Of a stretch of 64,000 nt of DNA, positions 17,686 to 25,751 are shown one piece after another. Numbering within the stretch: position 1 is the stretch's first letter; every line of letters starts with the position of its first letter. The stretch comes from MB1-2 sp046566065 (GTDB lineage Bacteria; Actinomycetota; CADDZG01; WHSQ01). The stretch spans positions 1 to 64,000 of the forward strand of contig JBKHXK010000001.1 in NCBI GenBank assembly GCA_046566065.1, given 5' to 3'. Below the pieces are notes generated by a model. It did not search any database. It was not told where the DNA came from and saw nothing but the letters and a program-made list of their open reading frames with translations. Position numbers and translations under genes: made by a program.

Positions 17686-19758
17686 GTGAACCGGACGACG
17701 GACCGAGCGACGAACGCGGAGCAGCAGCGCGCGATAGAGGCGGTCACCGGTCCGGTCTGCATCCTCGCGGGGGCCGGGTCGGGCAAGACGACGACGATCA
17801 CGCACCGGATCGCGAACCAGGTTCGCAGCGGCGCGTTCGAGGCCTCGGCGATCCAGGCGGTGACCTTCACGGACCGAGCCGCGGGCGAGATGCGTCAGAG
17901 GTTGTCCGCCCTCGGCGTGCAGGGTGTACGCGCCCGCACCTTCCACTCCGCCGCGCTGGCCCAGCTCCGTTACTTCTCCAACGAGGCTCCCGGTCAGATC
18001 CTGCCGAGCAAAGGGGTCGCTCTCAGGCAGATCGCCAACACGTTGCCGAAGCCTTACCGGTTCCGGCCTGCGGCCGACCTGGCGACCGAGATCGAATGGG
18101 CAAAGAACCGTCGCATCGATCCCGAGCGCTACGCCTCGAACCTCGGGGACCACCAACCGCCGATCCCGGTCGAGCTGATGACTAGCGTCTATTCACGCTA
18201 CGAACGCGGCAAGCGCGAGCGCGGGCTGATCGATTTCGAAGATCTGCTCGAGCTCACGATCCAGATGTTCCAGCGGGACGAGATCGCTCGTGAAGAGTTC
18301 GCCGCGCGCTACCGCGCGTTCACCGTCGACGAGTACCAGGACGTGAACCTCTTGCAGGAGACCTTGTTGCGCTCGTGGCTGGGCGAGCGTGACGAACTAT
18401 GCGTCGTGGGCGACGACTATCAGTCGATCTACGGATTCACCGGCGCCTCTTCGGAATATCTCTTGGCGATGCCGCAGCGCTTCGTGAACACGAAAGTCAT
18501 CCGCCTCGAGACCAACTACCGTTCGACCCCGCAGATCCTCGCCCTCGCCAACCGGCTGGTTCCGAAGCTCGGTGGAGCCGAGAAGATCCTTCGGTCCGCG
18601 CTGGAGGACGGGCCGGAGCCCAACATCCGGAGGTTCAGCGACCCACAGGCCGAGCTCCGCTTCATCGTCTCGAAGATCCGAGAGCTGGTCGACCAGGGCG
18701 TGGCGCTAGAGGACGTGGCGATCCTCTACCGGGTGAACTTCCGCTCGGAGGACTACGAGGAGGTGCTCTCGCGGGCCGAGATCCCCTATCAGGTGAGCGA
18801 TGGCGCTTTTCTGACGCGCGCGACCGGGCGGCAGATGGTGGCATCGCTCAAGCGCTCCCGTTCCACGGCGGTGGCGGCGGACGTGCGCAAAGCGGCCGAC
18901 CGCGCTGGGTTCCTGGAGGACCCACCGGACGATCTCGGCGCTCAGGAACTGACGCGCCAGAACGACCTAGCGCGCTTCGTCCGGCTCGCGGAAGAGTTCG
19001 ACGACGGGATCCGCACCGGCGCCGACCTCGCCGCGGACATCGAACAACGGTTCGGCGGCGCGGGTGAGGGCCGAGGCGTCCACCTCCTCACGCTCCACCG
19101 AGCCAAAGGCTTGGAGTTCGCCGCCGTCTTCCTCCCCCGGGTGGAGGAAGGGGAGCTGCCGTTCAAGAAGGCGCGCACGGAAGCGGCCACCGCAGAAGAG
19201 CGTCGATTGTTCTACGTCGGCGTCACTCGGGCCAAGAAGCATCTGACGATCAGCTACGTGAGCGACGGTCGGAGGAAGGGCAGCTCGTTCATCGGCGAGA
19301 TAAGCGCCGCGGCCGGGACGACGACGAAGCGAGAGCGCGAGCCGCAGCCCGAGATCCAAGCGGTGATAGGCCTCGAGGTCGAGGCATCCGGTGGTTACTC
19401 CGGAACGATCGTCGAGATAGAGGACGACCGTGCGGTGATGGAGCTCGACGGAGGTTCCCTGATGACGATCCCGTTCGGCGAGGTGGTGAGCGCCGGGGGC
19501 AAGAAACTCCCGCTCGGCCCCCCTGCGCCGGAGGAGAGCGAACTGTTCGTGGCGCTGAAGAAGTGGCGGCTCGAACGCGCCAAGACCGACGGCATGCCGG
19601 CGTACGTGATCTTCCACGACAGCACCTTGGCGGAGATCGCAGACCGCAAGCCGCGCTCGATCCACGACCTCGAGGCGGTCTCCGGGGTGGGCCCGACCAA
19701 GCTCGAGCGCTACGGGACCGACGTGATCCGGATAGTGGAGAGCGCTACTTCTTCTTAG
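17686..19758 (+). CDS. UvrD2-like superfamily 1 DNA helicase with HRDC domain
   Basis: A 690-residue SF1 helicase starting at GTG 17686. Motif I is LAGAGSGKTTTI; motif II is VDEYQDVN; motif III is VVGDDYQSIYGFTGA; motif IV is LETNYRSTPQIL; motif V is LLTLHRAKGLEF; motif VI is RLFYVGVTRAK. After a beta-rich linker comes a C-terminal HRDC domain (KKWRLERAKTDGMPAYVIFHDSTL ... VSGVGPTKLERYG). This order matches actinobacterial UvrD2. The tetracysteine motif described in the mycobacterial UvrD2 linker is absent; I see no cysteine there. It probably acts in DNA repair or replication. Confidence 0.88.
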   Translation: MNRTTDRATNAEQQRAIEAVTGPVCILAGAGSGKTTTITHRIANQVRSGAFEASAIQAVTFTDRAAGEMRQRLSALGVQGVRARTFHSAALAQLRYFSNEAPGQILPSKGVALRQIANTLPKPYRFRPAADLATEIEWAKNRRIDPERYASNLGDHQPPIPVELMTSVYSRYERGKRERGLIDFEDLLELTIQMFQRDEIAREEFAARYRAFTVDEYQDVNLLQETLLRSWLGERDELCVVGDDYQSIYGFTGASSEYLLAMPQRFVNTKVIRLETNYRSTPQILALANRLVPKLGGAEKILRSALEDGPEPNIRRFSDPQAELRFIVSKIRELVDQGVALEDVAILYRVNFRSEDYEEVLSRAEIPYQVSDGAFLTRATGRQMVASLKRSRSTAVAADVRKAADRAGFLEDPPDDLGAQELTRQNDLARFVRLAEEFDDGIRTGADLAADIEQRFGGAGEGRGVHLLTLHRAKGLEFAAVFLPRVEEGELPFKKARTEAATAEERRLFYVGVTRAKKHLTISYVSDGRRKGSSFIGEISAAAGTTTKREREPQPEIQAVIGLEVEASGGYSGTIVEIEDDRAVMELDGGSLMTIPFGEVVSAGGKKLPLGPPAPEESELFVALKKWRLERAKTDGMPAYVIFHDSTLAEIADRKPRSIHDLEAVSGVGPTKLERYGTDVIRIVESATSS

Positions 19759-19840
19759 CCTTCTTCGCCTGGCGCTTCTCCTTCAGGCTCTTCTTGGCCT
19801 CTTTCTTCTCGGACTTGCCGCCTTTGTCTTTCGAGGCCAT
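19745..19840 (-). CDS. 31-residue lysine-rich small protein
   Basis: A short minus-strand frame, ATG at 19840 to TAG at 19745, preceded by AAAGGTGGAGCT, a good ribosome site. It reads MASKDKGGKSEKKEAKKSLK and continues EKRQAKKAKKK. About half the residues are lysine and there is no hydrophobic segment. Its 3' end overlaps the convergent helicase gene by 14 bases. It may bind nucleic acid or ribosomes; I know no function. Confidence 0.6.
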   Translation of the reverse strand: MASKDKGGKSEKKEAKKSLKEKRQAKKAKKK

Positions 19841-19922
19841 AGCTCCACCTTTCATCGATGCTCGCGCTTCGATCCGTAATCGCCATCATCGTCGCAATCG
19901 GCCGCGCGTGCCAGACCTCTGG

Positions 19923-19976
19923 CCGTTCTGACGTTGGAAAAGCACGCGTGGACGTGCTCCAGTTAACTCAGAACGG
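19923..19976 (-). repeat. 54-bp palindromic intergenic element, copy A
   Basis: On the minus strand this reads CCGTTCTGA ... TCAGAACGG: perfect 9-bp terminal inverted repeats around an inner AGCACG/CGTGCT stem. It matches positions 53294-53347 on the plus strand at 50 of 54 bases. Here it fills the gap between the convergent helicase/small-protein region and the PAP2 gene, ending one base before the PAP2 stop codon. Confidence 0.85.
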
Positions 19977-20711
19977 TCAGGCTTCGGGGGCCAGGCCTTC
20001 TTGGAGGTCGACCTTGGACCTACCCAGCTCGGCGCGCCAGATGCTGAAGGCGGCGGTGGCGAGGGCGAGCCAGGCCAGTCCGAGGATGAAGCCCGCCAAC
20101 ACATCCGAGAAGTAGTGGACGACGAGGCCCAGGCGCGAGGCTGCCACCAGAGCCACCGCGGCGAAGTAGCCGGCGATGGCCACGGGACGCCACGCCCTGG
20201 GGATGAAGGGCATGAAGGCCAGAAGCAGCGAGCCGAACCCGACGGTGGCGGCGACGGTGTGACCTGAGGGGAAGCTGTAACCGAAGGCTTCGCCGATCGG
20301 GTGGTCCAACTCGGGCCGGGGGCGGTCGACGAGCACCTTCACCGTGGAGTTGATCGCCCCGCCTAGCAGGTTCGTCAGAACCAGATACGCGGCCACCCGC
20401 CTGCTCCCCCTCCGCCAGAAGAACACCGCCGCGGCGAAGCTCGCCAGGTAGAACGCCGGTGGGCTGGCGATGAAACTGACCACTTCGAAGGCCGGCTCCA
20501 GGATCGGCGACTCGAGGACCTCTTCGTGGAACTCCGCCGAGACGCGCGTGTCAAGACGGGTCACGGGGCCGCCCGTCGTCACCTGGACGAGCAGGAAGAA
20601 GAATGGAACCGCGACCAGCACGGTGGCTAGAGCGAACAGCGTCAACCGAAGGCCGAACCTCTCCTGCGGGTTGAGGCGGCGGTCGAGCCAGCGCGGCGAA
20701 CCCGAGGTCAT
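19977..20711 (-). CDS. PAP2-family membrane phosphatase
   Basis: A 244-residue lipid phosphatase-like membrane protein. I start it at ATG 20711 because AGGAGG lies 10 bases upstream; the frame is open further but non-hydrophobic. The three PAP2 motifs are present: KVLVDRPRPE (KX6RP), PSGHT (PSGH) and SRLGLVVHYFSDVLAG (SRX5HX3D). Six membrane helices are likely. Substrates are usually phosphatidic acid or undecaprenyl pyrophosphate. Divergent from the DedA gene, 38 bases apart, and near a second lipid gene (diacylglycerol kinase). Confidence 0.85.
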   Translation of the reverse strand: MTSGSPRWLDRRLNPQERFGLRLTLFALATVLVAVPFFFLLVQVTTGGPVTRLDTRVSAEFHEEVLESPILEPAFEVVSFIASPPAFYLASFAAAVFFWRRGSRRVAAYLVLTNLLGGAINSTVKVLVDRPRPELDHPIGEAFGYSFPSGHTVAATVGFGSLLLAFMPFIPRAWRPVAIAGYFAAVALVAASRLGLVVHYFSDVLAGFILGLAWLALATAAFSIWRAELGRSKVDLQEGLAPEA

Positions 20712-20749
20712 CGTTCCGGCCTCCTGTCCGCTGCCGTCATGATTGCCCG

Positions 20750-21382
20750 ATGCCCGAAGCCAACGAGAAGAGATGGCGCACGCCGCTGCTCGTGCTCGGC
20801 ATCGCGCGCTTGATACTCGGGGTGGTGGCGATCCCGCTGGTGCCGGTTCTCTACAAGGATCGCTTCTTGCTCTTGGTGCTGATGCGACCAACGAAAGAGC
20901 TCTTCCTCGCGGGAGGCTTCCTCGTTCGCAGAGGAGACATAGATCTCCTGCCGTTGATACTCGCCTCCATACCGCTGTCGATCTTCGGGGCCTGGCTCTT
21001 CTACTTCCTGGGCCGCACCTACGCCAAGGAGATCGAGCGCGGGAAGCTGCCGAAGCTGGCGGATCGGCTGCTCGATGCGGACAAGATCAAGCGGTTCGAG
21101 ACCGCGCTCAACTCCAAGGGGGGAAAGCTGATCTTCCTCGGCCGCCTGGCGGTGATGTCGTCCGCCGCCGTGGCCGCGGCCGCGGGCGCGGTCCGGATGG
21201 CACCGCGCAGGTTCTTCCCCGTCGATCTCGCGGGCGGGCTCGTCTCGATCGCGTACACGGTCGCGGCGGGGTACTTCCTGGGCGAGGCCTACGAGCGCGC
21301 CGGCCCCTGGCTCACGGGCGTCGGCGTTGTGGCCTTCATGGGGTTCGCCTACATCCTCGGCCGGGCGCTGAAGGACGACTAG
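20750..21382 (+). CDS. DedA-like membrane protein (VTT domain)
   Basis: A 210-residue membrane protein. The motif FGAWLFYFLGRTYAKE and the later KGGKLIFLGRLAVM fit the DedA/VTT (SNARE-associated) domain, i.e. F/Y-GxxxxYxxGR and FxGRF-like segments. Some DedA proteins flip undecaprenyl phosphate or phospholipids. That would match its neighbours, a PAP2 phosphatase and a lipid kinase. The start ATG is close to the divergent PAP2 start. Confidence 0.75.
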   Translation: MPEANEKRWRTPLLVLGIARLILGVVAIPLVPVLYKDRFLLLVLMRPTKELFLAGGFLVRRGDIDLLPLILASIPLSIFGAWLFYFLGRTYAKEIERGKLPKLADRLLDADKIKRFETALNSKGGKLIFLGRLAVMSSAAVAAAAGAVRMAPRRFFPVDLAGGLVSIAYTVAAGYFLGEAYERAGPWLTGVGVVAFMGFAYILGRALKDD

Positions 21383-21384
21383 GT

Positions 21385-22659
21385 TCATCCGCCCTCCGGG
21401 TGCGAGGCGAAGACCACGAGTCGTCTAGCGAGCTTCTCCACGATGACATCCTCCGGGCCGTCGAACGTCTCGCCGTCACGGGCCAGGCGAAGCGGACCCT
21501 CGATGCCGCGTAGACGGACGGTCTCGACGCAGCTCTGGTTGTAGACCTTGCTGCGGCCGAGACGACCGGTCAGCACGGCAAGGATCAGACGGGTGCGAGC
21601 GAACGGTTGGTCGCCGCTTACGTAACGGACGTCCACCATGCCGTCGTCGAGGCGCTCGCGCCAGGTGGGTGCGAACCCGCTCGGGTGGTACCGGCAGTTG
21701 CCGAGGAACGCCATCCACACGGTCTTGCGAGCGCCGTCGATCTCGACCTCGATCGGCTCGCTGTGACGCAGCACCCTTATCAGTGCCAGGACCATCGCCG
21801 GCCACTTCCCGATCCGATCCTCCAGGCGTTGCCGCGTGTCCACCAGCTCGACGTAGCTCCCGAAGCTCGCCGTGTTGAGGAAGACGTGACCACCGATAGT
21901 GGCGACGTCGACCCCCACCGCGTCCCCGTTCTTCACCGCCGAGACGGCGTCCTCGAGCGATGAGATCCCCACCGCCTGGGCCAGATGGTTGAACGTCCCG
22001 CCGGGAACGACCAGGAGCGGTCGGTCGGCCTCGATCGCCACCTGCGCGGCGGTGTTGATCGACCCATCGCCCCCCGAGATCCCCAGGGCCACCGCCCCCT
22101 CCTGCACCGCCTGGTCCAAGGCCTTGCGGATCTCGTCGCCGTCGGTCGGCTCGACCTCGACCAGGTTGGCCCCGGGCAGCAGCTCTCTCAGGCTCTGCAC
22201 GCCCGTCTCGTCGTCGGGGCCGGATGCGGTGTTGATCACGATCGTTATCCCGCTGCCGTCCGGATTCGGCTCGGCCTTCTGGGGCAGCCACAGCTTCGGC
22301 GCCGTGGCGCCGAGACGTGGCGCCGCGGGCCACACCTTCGTCGAGACCAGAGCGACGCCTGCGGCCAGCGCGCCGGCGGCGACCCTTCGAGCGGCGTCTC
22401 CCTCGTCGTCCCAGTGGAGCCCGGCCGCAGCCAGCACCAGCAGGGGGGACGCCTTCGGCTCCTCCAGCGAGGCGGCGGTCACGTAAGCCAGGGACACGGC
22501 TTCCTCAGCGTTGTCGTGTCGGAAGAGCAGCGCGCCCAGGCGCGTGAGAGCACCGGCGAGCAGCCCGCGCAGCGCTGCTCGCCGGAGCATGCGGTTGCGC
22601 GATGCGTACATGAGGACGCTGAGGGCCCCCCAGACGACGAAGGACGGGGGCCGCCTCAT
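21385..22659 (-). CDS. Diacylglycerol kinase family protein with degenerate PAP2-like N-terminus
   Basis: A 424-residue protein. Residues ~130-424 are a DAGK catalytic domain: ITIVINTASGPDD, the nucleotide loop GISGGDGSINTAAQVA, LLVVPGGTFNHLAQA and a C-terminal DGETFDGPE. Residues 1-125 resemble the PAP2 half found in actinobacterial PAP2-DAGK fusion proteins (RRAALRGL ... VTAASLEEP ... AAGVALVSTKVWPAAP), but all three PAP2 active-site motifs are missing. It probably phosphorylates a lipid such as diacylglycerol or a sphingoid base. Start chosen at ATG 22659; the frame is open upstream without hydrophobic content. Confidence 0.75.
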   Translation of the reverse strand: MRRPPSFVVWGALSVLMYASRNRMLRRAALRGLLAGALTRLGALLFRHDNAEEAVSLAYVTAASLEEPKASPLLVLAAAGLHWDDEGDAARRVAAGALAAGVALVSTKVWPAAPRLGATAPKLWLPQKAEPNPDGSGITIVINTASGPDDETGVQSLRELLPGANLVEVEPTDGDEIRKALDQAVQEGAVALGISGGDGSINTAAQVAIEADRPLLVVPGGTFNHLAQAVGISSLEDAVSAVKNGDAVGVDVATIGGHVFLNTASFGSYVELVDTRQRLEDRIGKWPAMVLALIRVLRHSEPIEVEIDGARKTVWMAFLGNCRYHPSGFAPTWRERLDDGMVDVRYVSGDQPFARTRLILAVLTGRLGRSKVYNQSCVETVRLRGIEGPLRLARDGETFDGPEDVIVEKLARRLVVFASHPEGG

Positions 22660-22834
22660 CGGCTCGGCCTCGACACGGCCTGGCAGGTAGAGGCACTGGC
22701 GGCGGGGTTCATCGGGGCTTCCTACCCAATCGGTGCTTGCTTTGCGCTTCAGAGGCAGGAACCCGGGAATGAACCCCGAACGAATGGGGCATATCTCACC
22801 AGAGCAACCACTTCGAGCGGGGAGCGAAGAACCG

Positions 22835-24508
22835 ATGAGGAATCTCTCTATCCGGCGCGGCGTGCTGGTCTCGGCCGCCCTCGTGTTGACCCTTCTGGCC
22901 TCATCCGGGATCGCCTTCGGCCACGGCGAGCGCGACGCCTTCTTCCCAGACGGGACCGGCCGGGTGCCCGAGTACCGGCCGATGATCGCCGAACCGAACC
23001 TGGTGGTCTGCGCCCCGGACAGCCGGGAGCGGATCATGAAGATCGACGATCGCGAGCTCCGGACGATCAACCTGAAGCTGGCAGCCAAGTGCGACTACCG
23101 CAACGTGCAGGACGCGGTCTTCAACGTGACGCAACGAGGAACCACGATCTACATCCTGCCGGGCGTGTACGAGGAGACCCCGTATCGCGATCAGCCGAAG
23201 TGCGCAGAGCGCCTGGCCCAGGATGACGAGGAGCCGGGCGCCCCGATCCTGACCTATCAGGAGCAGTTGGCCTGCCCGCACGCACAGAACCTGATCGGGA
23301 TCTTCGGGGACAACAAGCCGAACGACGACAAGCGCGAGTGCAACGCACCCGTCTGTGACCTGCAGATCGAGGGCACCGGAGACGACGCGGAGGACGTGAT
23401 CATCACCGGGGGGTTCACCAAGGACGGCGACTGGGCGAAGCTGAACGGCATCCGCGCGGATCGCGCTGACGGCGTCTACTTCAAGAACTTCACTATCGAG
23501 CTCTTCGAGTTCAACGCCTTGTACATCCTGGAGACCGACGGCTTCGTCATCGACGATGTCCTGGCTCGTTACAACGACGAGTATGGGTTCCTTACGTTCG
23601 CGGTGGACCACGGCGTCTACAAGAACTGCGAGGGCTACAACAACGGCGACTCGTTGATATATCCAGGCTCGGCCTCTGACGTGAACTCAGACAGTCAGGA
23701 CTACACGCAGAAGAAGCGATGGGCGATAGAGATCTTCAACTGCAAGAGCCACCACAACGCCCTGGGGTACTCGGGAACCGCGGGGAACTCCGTGTACGCG
23801 CATGACAACGAGTTCTATGCGAACCAGTCGGGGGTGGTCACCGACTCGATCTTCGCCGGTCACCCCGGCCTGCCCCAGGATCACGCCTGGTTCAGAGACA
23901 ACAAGATCTACTCGAACAACTCCAACTACACGGAGCGCTACGTGCAGTCGGGCATCTGTGACAAGAAGCCGGCGAAGCGGGGTTACAAGCCCGGGCCCGG
24001 CGAGCCGCCCTGGTCGGGGACGGTTTGTCCCGTGGTGCCGGCCCCCGTCGGTGCCGGGATGGTCATCGCAGGCGGCAACTGGAACCTGTTGGAGGACAAC
24101 CGCGTGTGGGACAACTGGCGAGCGGGATTCATGCTCTTCAGCGTGCCTGCCGCGATCCGGGACGAGCCGGAGCAGGGCTTCGACACCTCTCACTTCAACA
24201 AGTACGTCGGCAACCTCATGGGGATCGGGCCCGACGGCAAGGTCGACCTGAACGGCTTGGACTGGTGGTGGGACGACCAGGGCGAAGGCAACTGTTGGGA
24301 GCGCAACAAGGGGGCAGAAGGCGGCGTCACCTCCAACACGATGTACCCGACGGGACTTCCCGATTGCGAGAGCGGCGGGTCGATCGGGCTGCCGAACAAT
24401 CCTTACAAGACGGGTCAGCTCGCGCCCTGCGCTCTCTATGACCGGAACGATCCGTTCTTCAGAGACCCGCCCGGGTGCACCTTCTTCGATACCCCCGAGG
24501 AGCCCTAG
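22835..24508 (+). CDS. Secreted right-handed beta-helix protein
   Basis: A 557-residue exported protein. ATG 22835 gives a signal peptide (NLSIRRGVLVSAALVLTLLAS, then GIAFGHG). The body has the alternating polar/hydrophobic, Asn/Gly-rich pattern of parallel beta-helices (GVYFKNFTIELFEFNALYI, TDGFVIDDVLARYNDEYGF, YKNCEGYNNGD). The first part (YRNVQDAVFNV, IYILPGVYEE) is the usual cap of pectate-lyase/NosD-like folds. Several scattered cysteine pairs suggest disulfides. Catalysis cannot be assigned. Confidence 0.75.
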   Translation: MRNLSIRRGVLVSAALVLTLLASSGIAFGHGERDAFFPDGTGRVPEYRPMIAEPNLVVCAPDSRERIMKIDDRELRTINLKLAAKCDYRNVQDAVFNVTQRGTTIYILPGVYEETPYRDQPKCAERLAQDDEEPGAPILTYQEQLACPHAQNLIGIFGDNKPNDDKRECNAPVCDLQIEGTGDDAEDVIITGGFTKDGDWAKLNGIRADRADGVYFKNFTIELFEFNALYILETDGFVIDDVLARYNDEYGFLTFAVDHGVYKNCEGYNNGDSLIYPGSASDVNSDSQDYTQKKRWAIEIFNCKSHHNALGYSGTAGNSVYAHDNEFYANQSGVVTDSIFAGHPGLPQDHAWFRDNKIYSNNSNYTERYVQSGICDKKPAKRGYKPGPGEPPWSGTVCPVVPAPVGAGMVIAGGNWNLLEDNRVWDNWRAGFMLFSVPAAIRDEPEQGFDTSHFNKYVGNLMGIGPDGKVDLNGLDWWWDDQGEGNCWERNKGAEGGVTSNTMYPTGLPDCESGGSIGLPNNPYKTGQLAPCALYDRNDPFFRDPPGCTFFDTPEEP

Positions 24509-24511
24509 GGG

Positions 24512-25114
24512 CTAGAAGGAGATCGCCATCTTGAGCGCGAAGCCCAAGATGACCACGCTGCCCAGAACGGTTGTGGCCGCTCGCGTTCGTGGCCCGAGCC
24601 GGGTACCGGCGAGGGCCGCGGAAGCAGCGAGGAACAGCTGCCACGAAGCCGACGCGAGGAACGCTGCGCCGACGAAGATCGCCCTGTCTACCGCTGAAGC
24701 GCGGCTGAGATCCAGACCCACTATCAACGAGGCGAAATAGATCACGGTTACGGGGTTCAGCAGGGTGAGCCCCAGGAAGGTCACGAAGGTCCTTCGGCCA
24801 GAGGCGTCGGGCAGCTCATCGGAGTTCCGACCGGCGAGCAGGGCTCGCAGGTTCCACACCGCGATCGAGACCAGAGCGACGATCGCCACCACCCTCAGCG
24901 GCGTGAGAGCGGGCCTCACCAGGGAGGCGACGACGGCTCCCAAGGTGGCCGCCAGCGTGGCATAGGTGAGGTCGGCACCGGCGGCGCCGAGCCCGGCCAT
25001 CGCCGCATCGCGGAAGCCGCGTTTGACCCCTCGATCGACGATCAGCACCGCGATAGGGCCGACCGGGATCGCGATCGCGAATCCCGCGGCAAGTCCTTGA
25101 AGCAAGGGTTCCAT
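24512..25114 (-). CDS. LysE/RhtB family exporter
   Basis: A 200-residue, six-helix membrane protein. The opening GLAAGFAIAIPVGPIAVLIVDRGVKRG holds the family's PGP-like motif. GLTLLNPVTVIYFASLIVG carries the conserved NP of the fourth helix. LysE proteins export amino acids or small cations. ATG 25114 gives a normal family length. Convergent with the beta-helix gene, 3 bases apart. Confidence 0.85.
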   Translation of the reverse strand: MEPLLQGLAAGFAIAIPVGPIAVLIVDRGVKRGFRDAAMAGLGAAGADLTYATLAATLGAVVASLVRPALTPLRVVAIVALVSIAVWNLRALLAGRNSDELPDASGRRTFVTFLGLTLLNPVTVIYFASLIVGLDLSRASAVDRAIFVGAAFLASASWQLFLAASAALAGTRLGPRTRAATTVLGSVVILGFALKMAISF

Positions 25115-25192
25115 GGCGACGCATCCTCCCCCACGCCACGTGGCCACGGCGACATCGGGCCTGGGCATGTGTGGGACGTCTTGCCTCGCCAA

Positions 25193-25220
25193 CGATCCGG
25201 AAAGGCCTCGGCCTCCGAAT
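25193..25220 (+). promoter_or_regulatory. Putative ECF (SigK-like) promoter of the cupredoxin gene
   Basis: CGATCC (-35, 25193-25198), 17 bases, CGAAT (-10, 25216-25220). Its core ATCCGG-N15-CGAAT is shared exactly with the promoters at 25665 and 27138. The predicted start point falls on or next to the ATG at 25228, suggesting a leaderless mRNA. Confidence 0.65.
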
Positions 25221-25227
25221 AAGACGC

Positions 25228-25623
25228 ATGAAGATCCTTGGAGCCCTCGTCGTCGTGGCGCTGCTCGCCTCCGGGTGCAGCGCCGCTGAGCCTGCACCGA
25301 GCCTCGGAGAGCCGGACCCGGACGCGACCACGGTCGAGGTCGTGGACTTCGCCTACGCTCCCGAACAGCTCGAGATCCAGACGGGCGACACCGTCACGTG
25401 GGTCAACCGAGATGACATCGCGCACACGGTGACCTCAGGACGAGCGAAGAAGCAGGGCGTTCCCGGTGTGTCAGAGAACCGCGATGCGGCGCCCGACGGC
25501 GTCTTCGATAGCGGCACCATGGAGTTGGACGACACCTTCGATTTCACTTTCGATCAGGCGGGGACGTTCACTTATTTCTGCGCGATCCACGCGGGCATGT
25601 CCGCTCGCGTCGTCGTCTCCTAG
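25228..25623 (+). CDS. Cupredoxin-domain lipoprotein
   Basis: A 131-residue exported protein with a lipoprotein signal ending LLASGC. The rest is one plastocyanin/azurin-like cupredoxin: VEVVDFAYAPEQLEIQTGDTVTWVNRDDIAHTV gives the first copper His, and the C-terminal FCAIHAGM gives Cys, His and Met. The type 1 copper site is therefore complete. It probably carries electrons or binds copper outside the membrane. It lies just upstream of, and shares a promoter motif with, the repeat lipoprotein and the sigma factor. Confidence 0.85.
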   Translation: MKILGALVVVALLASGCSAAEPAPSLGEPDPDATTVEVVDFAYAPEQLEIQTGDTVTWVNRDDIAHTVTSGRAKKQGVPGVSENRDAAPDGVFDSGTMELDDTFDFTFDQAGTFTYFCAIHAGMSARVVVS

Positions 25624-25664
25624 CGCGATCTCCGTAGTTCTACGCAGCTTCTCTGGGTTTCCCC

Positions 25665-25692
25665 CCATCCGGATGCTCTCCCTCCTGCGAAT
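25665..25692 (+). promoter_or_regulatory. Putative ECF (SigK-like) promoter of the repeat lipoprotein gene
   Basis: CCATCC (25665-25670), 17 bases, CGAAT (25688-25692). This is the closest of the three to the CCATCC/CGAAT pattern that I recall for mycobacterial SigK. A leader of about 50 bases would precede the ATG at 25752, which has the ribosome site AAGGAGA. Confidence 0.65.
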
Positions 25693-25751
25693 CAACACCG
25701 AGATCTCACCTCGCACCACCTATCCACCCAACTAGCAAGGAGACAAGAGAG

